From positions 1 through 13,217 of the forward strand of contig CAMYBM010000013.1 of NCBI GenBank assembly GCA_947253995.1: a stretch of DNA of 13,217 nucleotides, read 5' to 3'. The stretch comes from an uncultured Candidatus Saccharibacteria bacterium. GTDB taxonomy: Bacteria; Patescibacteriota; Saccharimonadia; Saccharimonadales; Saccharimonadaceae. The position numbers were made by a program, and so were the translations under genes. The notes under the pieces are model-generated. The model did no database searches and was not told the DNA's origin. It saw only the letters and a list, made by a program, of their open reading frames with translations. Below, piece after piece: positions 1 to 5,093 of this stretch (its first letter is position 1; each line of letters begins with the position of its first letter).

Positions 1-47
1 ACACGCACTACAACTCGTCGGCAGCGTCAGATGTGTATAAGAGACAG
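1..47 (+). other. Untrimmed Nextera i5 primer and transposon adapter (artificial sequence)
   Basis: This is not genomic. Bases 15-47 match the 33-nt Nextera Read-1 adapter, ending in the 19-bp Tn5 mosaic end AGATGTGTATAAGAGACAG at 29-47. Bases 1-4 (ACAC) fit the end of the P5 arm, and bases 5-14 (GCACTACAAC) sit exactly where a 10-base i5 index would be. Real sequence starts at 48, in the middle of a tRNA gene. The contig therefore ends at a library-insert boundary, not at a biological junction. Confidence 0.97.
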
Positions 48-79
48 GCAGGTGCTCTAGCCAACTGAGCTATATCCCC
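48..79 (-). tRNA. Partial tRNA, probably tRNA-Ala (5' half only)
   Basis: On the minus strand this reads acceptor GGGGATA, TA, D-arm GCTC-AGTTGGCTA-GAGC, one base, then the 5' side of the anticodon stem CCTGC. That is exactly 32 nt of a normal tRNA, cut at the last base before the anticodon loop by the sequencing adapter. The anticodon is absent. The GGGG acceptor start and CCTGC stem resemble bacterial tRNA-Ala(UGC), but the identity is an inference. Confidence 0.75.
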
Positions 80-121
80 ATCAGTAATAACGCTAACCTA
101 CCTACAGCGGTAGACGTAACT

Positions 122-150
122 ATCTTACCTTATTTACACACAAAATGCAA
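122..150 (-). promoter_or_regulatory. Candidate promoter for the partial tRNA
   Basis: On the minus strand, TTGCAT (145-150) and TAAGAT (122-127) are separated by 17 bases. The -10 ends 42 bases before the tRNA, much further away than for the other tRNAs here, so this is a plausible rather than certain promoter. The rest of the 80-276 gap shows no gene. Confidence 0.4.
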
Positions 151-276
151 ATTTTTACCCAATACTATCTTTTTGATCGTATGACGGTTAATGAAACAAA
201 ATTACTCTGCCCTACACCACCGACTAATAACGAACTAAAAACGTCAAGACGCCGAAAATAGCCTCCGCCGCTGTAA

Positions 277-918
277 CTATTTGCTAGGCGTTAGTGCAAT
301 CACCGTTGTATTTTCTGGCAGCTTGCTGATATCTTTAAGCTTGATACTGGTTTGTTTATTGATTTCAGTACCCATTTCCTTAGCAAAAGTCTCAAGGCCG
401 TCTTGTGGCACTTCGTATGACGTTTTGCCGTCGGCGTAATGCGTCGGAATTACAAGCTTTGGTGCCGGATTAATACCCCGGATGATAGCCGCCGCATCGC
501 GGGCGTCAAGCGTGTAGCCATTGCCACCAACTGGAATGATCACGATGTCAACAACACCCAATGCCTCAAGATCATCGTCATCGATTGGCGCAACCGTATG
601 GCCAATCACTGCGATCCGCATACCGCTAAGATAGACCCTGTACAATGTAGCATCCTGCGCTGTTTCGTCACTAGCTAAGTGTGCCTTAACTGGTATCCCT
701 TTGACGCTAACATCTTTATGCTCGTATTCACCGGGCATGTCAATAATAAAGCTGTTGACAGCTTCCTCTGCTGGCGCAAATTGCGGTTGTGTCGCCAAAA
801 CTACGGCGCTAGGGTCATTCAGTTCCTTGCATTGTACATTTTTTGTAGGGTCAACCACGACAATAGCGTCGTTATTCTTAATCACTACACAGTTAGCACC
901 CCGATATTCAATCTCCAT
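277..918 (-). CDS. Metallo-beta-lactamase-fold protein with degenerate metal site
   Basis: A 213-aa protein resembling small MBL-fold hydrolases of the UPF0173/PF13483 type. Visible family landmarks are the N-terminal strands (V-V-D around 21-23), PGEYE at 62-66, G-I-P at 74-76, IGHT at 105-108, the IPVGGN...TLD segment at 128-138 and IPTHY at 157-161. The central zinc motif HxHxDH is missing: the aligned segment reads TQPQFAP (43-49). The usual GDT is GHT, leaving H160 as the main recognisable ligand. It is therefore probably not a canonical hydrolase; its role is unknown. ATG at 918 shares its A with the TGA of the upstream regulator, with GGAG 10 bases upstream, so translation is likely coupled. 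A TTG one codon earlier is a less likely start. No strong terminator follows. Confidence 0.8.
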   Translation of the reverse strand: MEIEYRGANCVVIKNNDAIVVVDPTKNVQCKELNDPSAVVLATQPQFAPAEEAVNSFIIDMPGEYEHKDVSVKGIPVKAHLASDETAQDATLYRVYLSGMRIAVIGHTVAPIDDDDLEALGVVDIVIIPVGGNGYTLDARDAAAIIRGINPAPKLVIPTHYADGKTSYEVPQDGLETFAKEMGTEINKQTSIKLKDISKLPENTTVIALTPSK

Positions 919-1556
919 CAATCATTCTCCTCTACTTTAGTTATCTTATTCGTGGCCTCGCCCGGATAATCCCGCAAAACATCTGCCGCATCAACTACAT
1001 TGGTATGTTTAGCTTCCAAAATATCCAGTACAAAGCGGTCGTTGATACTTAAACGATAATAGAAATCATTATATTCCATAATAACGTAGTTCAAACTAGC
1101 ACCGCTTTCGCGCTCCAGCTGCTTAATTAAGTTTTTGAGCTTCACCTCGGGCATTTTGGTACCAGCAATCAACAAATCGACTGCCGCAGTAGACTCATAC
1201 ACCATACAACCGGCAAAGACTACTACTTTTACGCCGCTAATGCTACCGAATTTGTTCGCCCAAGTGTCAGCTGAGACTTTGGCTCCCGATACAATGTCGT
1301 CTCGGTCAGCGAACATCTCTCTTAGCGGCTGATAATACTGAAAATCAGTCTTGGTGGCATAGTACAATTTATTGTCAACCGACTGCGATGAAATCACGCC
1401 AACCTTGGCCAGATTAGCCAGCTCGCGCCGCACGCTGTTTAGTTGTTCGTCAATGTTACGCGCAATCTCGCGCACGTAAAACGATCTAGTTGGGTTATTC
1501 ATAAATAGACTTAATAGCTTTACCCTTGTGCGCGATCCAAACAACGAACTAATCAT
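918..1556 (-). CDS. Winged-helix regulator fused to a nucleotidyltransferase-like domain
   Basis: A 212-aa protein. Residues about 1-70 form a winged helix-turn-helix of the ArsR/MarR-like kind (SRTRVKLL, then YVREIAR, then LNSVRRELANLAKVGVI). Residues about 108-185 resemble the MNT/DNA-polymerase-beta-like nucleotidyltransferase fold: a hydrophobic strand with FAG, then AVDLLIAG, where the family normally has GSxxxG...DxD. Only the second Asp remains, so catalysis is doubtful and the domain may instead sense a ligand or hold a partner. This wHTH-NTase architecture is common in Patescibacteria and archaea. It is the first gene of a two-gene operon with the MBL-fold gene (TGATG overlap). GAGG lies 8 bases before the ATG. 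Target genes cannot be read from the sequence; autoregulation is possible. Confidence 0.75.
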   Translation of the reverse strand: MISSLFGSRTRVKLLSLFMNNPTRSFYVREIARNIDEQLNSVRRELANLAKVGVISSQSVDNKLYYATKTDFQYYQPLREMFADRDDIVSGAKVSADTWANKFGSISGVKVVVFAGCMVYESTAAVDLLIAGTKMPEVKLKNLIKQLERESGASLNYVIMEYNDFYYRLSINDRFVLDILEAKHTNVVDAADVLRDYPGEATNKITKVEEND

Positions 1557-1574
1557 ATATTATCCTCTATAATT

Positions 1575-1583
1575 ATTGTAACA
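1575..1583 (-). promoter_or_regulatory. Extended -10 promoter for the regulator/MBL operon
   Basis: On the minus strand, TGT precedes TACAAT (1575-1580), giving an extended -10. No good -35 is seen. Transcription would begin near 1568, leaving a short 5' UTR that includes the GAGG Shine-Dalgarno sequence of the gene starting at 1556. Confidence 0.5.
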
Positions 1584-1606
1584 CAAACCGCTTCTGTTGA
1601 ATAATT

Positions 1607-2506
1607 TTATATAAGTGCTTGGTATAATTCTCCTAGCCGAGATGCCGTCAAGCCGCGGTCGAGCAACTCATTAAATTGTGCTAAATTTTGCCAACAAATG
1701 TCATCCGCCCGCAAAGGGCTTCGCCAAAACGTTAATTGCTTACGCGCTAGCTGATAATCACAGCGCGCCAACTCAGCCGCTAGATCTTGCGGTGCTAACT
1801 CATTTTGCAGAAACCGTTGAACGACTCCATAAGCGTTACGCCGTAAGGGTTCTTGCATACCATATTTGTTCAATAGCATCTTGGTCTCTTCTACCAATCC
1901 TAGCTGCAACATTGCTTGCGCTCGCACAAGCATGCGTTGCTTTAGCTCCACTAACGGCGTAGAAATACCGAACACAATAGCATCTGAGCGCCGCGGTTGC
2001 CGCTGAGGTTGCTTCCCGCCTAACTCTAAAGTACGGATCAAACGCCTTGGATTACTCGCGTCACGCGGCAGAGTCAAACCGCGGTGCGCAATTAATTGTT
2101 TCAGCATAGGCACGCTAAGCTTCTCTAATTTAGCACGCTCGGCTGCATTAAATACGCCTGGCTGCAAATCATAACTATGTACTATGCTATCGATATATAG
2201 ACCGCTACCGCCCACCAGCAGCGGCACGTGCTGGCGTGAACGAATCTCGGCAATTTTAGCTAAGGCATACTGTTGAAAATCATACAAGGTAAAACGTTGA
2301 TCCGGTTCAACTAAATCTAACCCGTGATGTGCAATGCCCCCGCGCTCAACTTCGCTTGGCTTAGCCGTGCCAATATCCATACCCTTATAAACCGTACGGC
2401 TGTCCGCACAAATAATTTCACCACCACATTGCTGGGCTAACTTAACCGCTAGTGACGTCTTGCCACTAGCGGTTGGACCGAGAATTACAATGATTGGTAA
2501 ATACAT
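1607..2506 (-). CDS. miaA: tRNA dimethylallyltransferase MiaA
   Basis: A 299-aa protein that transfers a dimethylallyl group from DMAPP to N6 of A37 in tRNAs reading UNN codons; it acts in the cytoplasm. Seen: the P-loop GPTASGKT at 10-17, the ADSRTVYKGMDIGTAKP block (family DSRQVY...GTAKP) around 34-51, LVGGSGLYIDS near 97-107, NPRRLIRTLEL near 152-162, and the C-terminal QLARKQLTFWR. Length is normal for the family. The ATG shares its A with the TAA of thrS (TAATG), so it is translated by coupling from thrS; no independent promoter is evident. The usual family IGYKE segment reads NAYGVVQ. Fifty bases separate its stop from the next operon, without a clear terminator. Confidence 0.95.
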   Translation of the reverse strand: MYLPIIVILGPTASGKTSLAVKLAQQCGGEIICADSRTVYKGMDIGTAKPSEVERGGIAHHGLDLVEPDQRFTLYDFQQYALAKIAEIRSRQHVPLLVGGSGLYIDSIVHSYDLQPGVFNAAERAKLEKLSVPMLKQLIAHRGLTLPRDASNPRRLIRTLELGGKQPQRQPRRSDAIVFGISTPLVELKQRMLVRAQAMLQLGLVEETKMLLNKYGMQEPLRRNAYGVVQRFLQNELAPQDLAAELARCDYQLARKQLTFWRSPLRADDICWQNLAQFNELLDRGLTASRLGELYQALI

Positions 2507-4332
2507 TAAAGCGTTGAAAAGCTTAAACGATCACGATGTTCAGCATCGATATGCTCAACCAAATCATCGACTGTGTACTGTGCATTTACGTCGGTCTTAT
2601 CTGTTGTCAAATCTTCTCGAATACGCACGCCCATCTTACCAGTGGCAGCTTCACGATCGCCGAGGACTACCACATAAGGTACTTTATAGGCAATCGCCGC
2701 ACGCACTTTCTTCCCGATGGTGTTATTGCTGTCATCGACCGTAAACCGAATACGACGACGATGAGCGGCTTGCTTAAGCTGATCAAGCAAAGCGTCAATC
2801 TCTGGCGAATCCTTTACCTTGACAATGCGCAGCTGCTCTGGGGCGCACCACACCGGGAAGTTCCCTGCTGTATGCTCAATATAAACGCTGAGAAAACGTT
2901 CGATTGACCCCAAAATCGCACAGTGAATCATTACTGGGCGCGCCGTGCCGCCGTCTTCGGTCGTGTACTCTAGTTCAAACCGCTCCGGTTGAACAAAATC
3001 CAATTGCGCAGTGGCTAGTTGGTGTTCACGTCCCAAGGCATCCGTTGCCATAAAGTCAATCTTTGGCCCATAGAAAGCCGCCTCACCCTCTTGCTCGTAG
3101 TAATCCAACCCAAGTTTTAGCACAGCGGCCTTAAGCTGCTTCTGCGCTGAGTCCCACAACTCAGCGCTGCCAAGGTAACTATCCGAATCATCACGGTAGC
3201 TTAGCCGAACACGCAATTTCATACCTACCATGGCGTACAATTTCTTTACGACGTCAAGCAAGCTAGCAATTTCACTTTCAATCTGATCTGGACGAACAAA
3301 ATCATGCGAGTCATCCTGCGTTAGGGCGCGAACACGGCTCAAGCCTCCCAACTCACCCGATTTCTCATCGCGGTAGCATGTTGTAGTCTCAAGATAGCGT
3401 TGCGGCATATCACGATACGACCGCGTCTTTGATGCAAAAATCCTGGTGTGGTGAGGGCAATTCATCGGCTTAAGCACAAATTGATCGCTTGTCTCCTGTG
3501 ACTTTACTAAGAACAACTCTGCACCAAACTTAGCCCAGTGGCCAGACTTTTCGTAAAGCTCTTTCTTGGTCATGTTTGGCGTCCATACCTTCATAAAACC
3601 CATATCCTCACGTAGCTCATTTGATACCTTGGCCAACTCTTCACGCAATACCGTTCCCCGCTGCGTAAAGATCGGCAAGCCCGAACCTACCAAATCGCTT
3701 GTTACATAAAGATCCAGCTCGCGGCCTAGCTTACGGTGGTCGCGTGCCTTAGCGTCAGCCTGCTGTTGCAAATACGCCTCAAGGTCAGCTTTAGTTGCAA
3801 AGGCCACGCCATAAATACGTTGCATCATTGGGCGGTGCTCGTCACCCCGCCAATAAGCGCCCGCAATCTTAGTGAGTTTGAAGGCATCTGCCGGAATGTC
3901 ACTAGTGTTATCAACATGGCCACCGCGACACAAATCAGTAAAATCACCGTTAGTATAAAGCGTCATTGTATCATGCTTGCTTGCAGCCTTCGTTGCGTGC
4001 GCACTAGTAGTGCCATTTTGCTGAAAATCCTGAATTAACTCTACCTTGTACGGCTGCTGCTCAGACTTTGCCCAAGCTAAAACGTCAGCAAGTGGCAGCT
4101 CTTTAACCGTAAAAGGCTGTGCCTCTTTGATGATACGGCGCATCTCGGCTTCAATTTTTGGCAAATCAGCCTCAACTAGCTTGCGATTGCCAAGATCCAT
4201 ATCATAATAGAATCCATCTGCAATTGCAGGACCAACGCCCAACTTAACGCCCTTGCCATAGAGTCGTTTTACTGCCGCCGCCATAACATGGGCCAAGCTA
4301 TGGCGTATTGCCTTCAATTTCGTCTCGTTCAT
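2506..4332 (-). CDS. thrS: Threonyl-tRNA synthetase lacking the N-terminal TGS domain
   Basis: A 608-aa class II synthetase that attaches threonine to tRNA-Thr. It begins directly in the editing (SAD) domain, with HSLAH at 11-15, the counterpart of E. coli H73xxxH77, and later CRGGH. The catalytic core has the zinc cysteine in PMNCPHH, a motif 2-like TTCYRDEKSGELGGLSR, TQDDSH, and motif 3 ILGSIERF. The C-terminal anticodon-binding domain contains VVLGDREA. About 60 N-terminal residues (TGS) are missing compared with E. coli. This is not a wrong start: an in-frame TAG lies at 4348-4350, and the promoter -10 lies between it and the ATG. The usual HRAILGS before motif 3 reads HCAILGS. A promoter six bases from the ATG suggests a leaderless transcript. 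First gene of thrS-miaA. Confidence 0.96.
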   Translation of the reverse strand: MNETKLKAIRHSLAHVMAAAVKRLYGKGVKLGVGPAIADGFYYDMDLGNRKLVEADLPKIEAEMRRIIKEAQPFTVKELPLADVLAWAKSEQQPYKVELIQDFQQNGTTSAHATKAASKHDTMTLYTNGDFTDLCRGGHVDNTSDIPADAFKLTKIAGAYWRGDEHRPMMQRIYGVAFATKADLEAYLQQQADAKARDHRKLGRELDLYVTSDLVGSGLPIFTQRGTVLREELAKVSNELREDMGFMKVWTPNMTKKELYEKSGHWAKFGAELFLVKSQETSDQFVLKPMNCPHHTRIFASKTRSYRDMPQRYLETTTCYRDEKSGELGGLSRVRALTQDDSHDFVRPDQIESEIASLLDVVKKLYAMVGMKLRVRLSYRDDSDSYLGSAELWDSAQKQLKAAVLKLGLDYYEQEGEAAFYGPKIDFMATDALGREHQLATAQLDFVQPERFELEYTTEDGGTARPVMIHCAILGSIERFLSVYIEHTAGNFPVWCAPEQLRIVKVKDSPEIDALLDQLKQAAHRRRIRFTVDDSNNTIGKKVRAAIAYKVPYVVVLGDREAATGKMGVRIREDLTTDKTDVNAQYTVDDLVEHIDAEHRDRLSFSTL

Positions 4333-4338
4333 AGTCCC

Positions 4339-4347
4339 ATTATACCA
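4339..4347 (-). promoter_or_regulatory. Extended -10 promoter giving a leaderless thrS mRNA
   Basis: On the minus strand TGG-TATAAT (4339-4347) is a consensus extended -10. It is followed by six bases and then the thrS ATG, so the expected start of transcription coincides with the A of ATG. A weak TTGCTA lies 15 bases upstream. No Shine-Dalgarno sequence is available. Confidence 0.7.
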
Positions 4348-4354
4348 CTAGCTA

Positions 4355-4384
4355 TTGACTAGCAACTACTTAATGGGCTACAAT
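4355..4384 (+). promoter_or_regulatory. Promoter for tRNA-Val
   Basis: TTGACT (4355-4360), 18-base spacer, TACAAT (4379-4384). The -10 ends nine bases before the tRNA, implying a leader of only about 3 nt. It lies back to back with the thrS promoter, ten bases away from it. Confidence 0.65.
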
Positions 4385-4393
4385 AATCGCTGT

Positions 4394-4470
4394 GGGCTGG
4401 TAGCTCAGTTGGCTAGAGCGCGTCCTTGACGTGGACGAGGTCAGGAGTTCGAGCCTCTTTCAGCCCACCA
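4394..4470 (+). tRNA. tRNA-Val (anticodon GAC)
   Basis: Complete 77-nt cloverleaf: acceptor GGGCTGG with TCAGCCC, D-arm GCTC/GAGC, anticodon stem CGTCC/GGACG enclosing TTGACGT (anticodon GAC), T-arm AGGAG-TTCGAGC-CTCTT, discriminator A73 and an encoded CCA. It is the only tRNA of the window on the plus strand, divergent from thrS, with its own promoter and terminator. Confidence 0.96.
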
Positions 4471-4485
4471 CTATCTAAGACAACA

Positions 4486-4515
4486 CCACCCTTCAACCGG
4501 TGGCTTTTGTTTTTA
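4486..4515 (+). terminator. Intrinsic terminator of tRNA-Val
   Basis: CCACC (4486-4490) pairs with GGTGG (4499-4503), followed by a T-rich run (TTTTGTTTTT). It lies 16 bases after the tRNA CCA end. Confidence 0.7.
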
Positions 4516-4570
4516 TAAAATTACCCCATATATTACAACTTACCCGCGCCGAAAACTCGCCGCGGGCTTT

Positions 4571-4740
4571 AGTTTTGCCCAGTTTTCCCATAGTTTTCCA
4601 CAGATTTTTTACGAACCAAATCGCCCGCGATAGGACTTTATCGACAATTTCTACCACTGTTATTTAACTAACTGCACAACTTTTCCACAGATTTTTAATC
4701 ACTTTTTGCGAACAATTATATCATTTTTGGTATATACACA
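4571..4740 (+). repeat. Phased AGTTTT repeats and DnaA-box-like sites in noncoding DNA
   Basis: Within the gene-free stretch 4516-4754 there are three AGTTTT units starting at 4571, 4581 and 4592, that is, every 10-11 bases. The last one continues as TTTTCCACAGATTTTT, and this 16-mer recurs exactly at 4681-4696. Each copy contains TTTTCCACA, one mismatch from the DnaA box TTATCCACA; a further one-mismatch form, ATATACACA, lies at 4732-4740. The stretch is AT-rich and directly precedes the promoter at 4755. A GC-rich hairpin (4543-4548 with 4561-4566) lies at its left edge. Its function is unknown: a protein-binding array or a replication-related site are both possible. Confidence 0.5.
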
Positions 4741-4754
4741 ACCATAAACGGGTA

Positions 4755-4783
4755 TTGACTTTTTAATCAATAATTGATATTAT
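4755..4783 (+). promoter_or_regulatory. Strong promoter with palindrome in the spacer
   Basis: TTGACT (4755-4760), a 17-base spacer and TATTAT (4778-4783). TATAAT at 4781-4786 overlaps it but would need a 20-base spacer. The spacer holds the perfect palindrome ATCAAT-A-ATTGAT (4766-4778), a possible operator. Transcription should start near 4790, at the head of the structured RNA candidate. Confidence 0.7.
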
Positions 4784-4789
4784 AATAAG

Positions 4790-5039
4790 GCTTATGAACA
4801 AGAGTTCAGTGTCAAAAGCAAATCGCTCGCGACTAGCACAGTTCCACATTTACTTTGAAGGCATTTAGCCAAAACGTGTGCACAGCAACTGCGAGAGCTG
4901 TCCACACGGCTAGCCGTTAACTCAGCTAGAAGTATCTCAGGAACGTAAAAACCTAGACTGTTCCCCTGTCCCAACCGGAGAAATCCGAAAGCAACAGGTT
5001 CTATATTAAAACACCCGGCTATGCCGGGCGTTTTAATAT
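4790..5039 (+). ncRNA. Candidate structured ncRNA of unknown family
   Basis: A region of about 250 bases with its own promoter and terminator and no convincing ORF. Helices visible by eye: 4795-4799 with 4804-4808 (TGAAC/GTTCA, AAGA loop); 4875-4886 with 4897-4908 (11 pairs, one C-C mismatch, 10-nt loop); 4940-4944 with 4960-4964 (GGAAC/GTTCC). Immediately adjoining is 4965-4969 with 4994-4998 (CCTGT/ACAGG), enclosing a symmetric 6x6 internal loop and CGGA-GAAA-TCCG with a GNRA tetraloop. The terminator hairpin follows. An ACGGC/GCCGT palindrome at about 4905-4916 could pair as an alternative to the long stem. It lacks the hallmarks of tmRNA (tRNA-like ends), RNase P RNA (GAGGAAAGTCC) and SRP RNA (GGAAGGAAGCAGCC). 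A 24-codon ORF at 4794-4868 is probably incidental. Expression is inferred, not shown. Confidence 0.55.
5003..5039. terminator. Bidirectional intrinsic terminator
   Basis: A near-perfect 17-position inverted repeat: ATATTAAAAC, a mismatch, CCCGGC, loop TAT, GCCGGG, GTTTTAATAT. The A-tract/T-tract flanks make it work in both directions. It would end the plus-strand ncRNA and the minus-strand glycosyltransferase operon, whose last stop is at 5094. A second weak inverted repeat (TAGCTAA 5048-5054 / TTAGCTA 5075-5081) lies between the two. Confidence 0.88.
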
Positions 5040-5093
5040 CGATTATCTAGCTAAACCAAATTAAATTTTTTACCTTAGCTACAGTTTTGGCAT

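Noticed and set aside
236..254. Terminator after the MBL-fold gene
   Set aside because: CGTCTTGACG followed by T's allows only a 3-4 bp stem with a tiny loop; too weak to call.
2536..2907. 123-codon plus-strand frame inside thrS
   Set aside because: Antisense shadow of a strongly conserved gene, with no promoter or ribosome binding site. The same applies to the plus-strand frames across 439-969, 1678-1962 and 10831-11226.
4543..4575. GC-rich hairpin CCCGCG/CGCGGG as a second terminator
   Set aside because: The 12-nt loop and a poor T-run make it weaker than the terminator at 4486-4515; no upstream gene needs it.
4516..4754. Chromosomal replication origin
   Set aside because: DnaA-box-like sites are few and imperfect, no dnaA or dnaN is nearby, and flanking genes do not switch strand here. 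Kept only as a repeat-array observation.
4794..4868. A 24-codon plus-strand ORF at the head of the ncRNA
   Set aside because: The only ribosome-binding-like sequence (AAGG) is three bases from the ATG, and the first helix uses the start codon. A leader peptide is not excluded but not supported.
4792..4974. A 60-codon open frame on the minus strand
   Set aside because: It lies antisense to the structured ncRNA candidate, has no ribosome binding site or promoter, and its Ser/Cys/Leu-rich composition looks random.
4790..5039. tmRNA, SRP RNA, 6S RNA or RNase P RNA
   Set aside because: No tRNA-like ends or tag ORF, no GGAAGGAAGCAGCC-type SRP loop, no single long 6S rod, and no GAGGAAAGTCC core.
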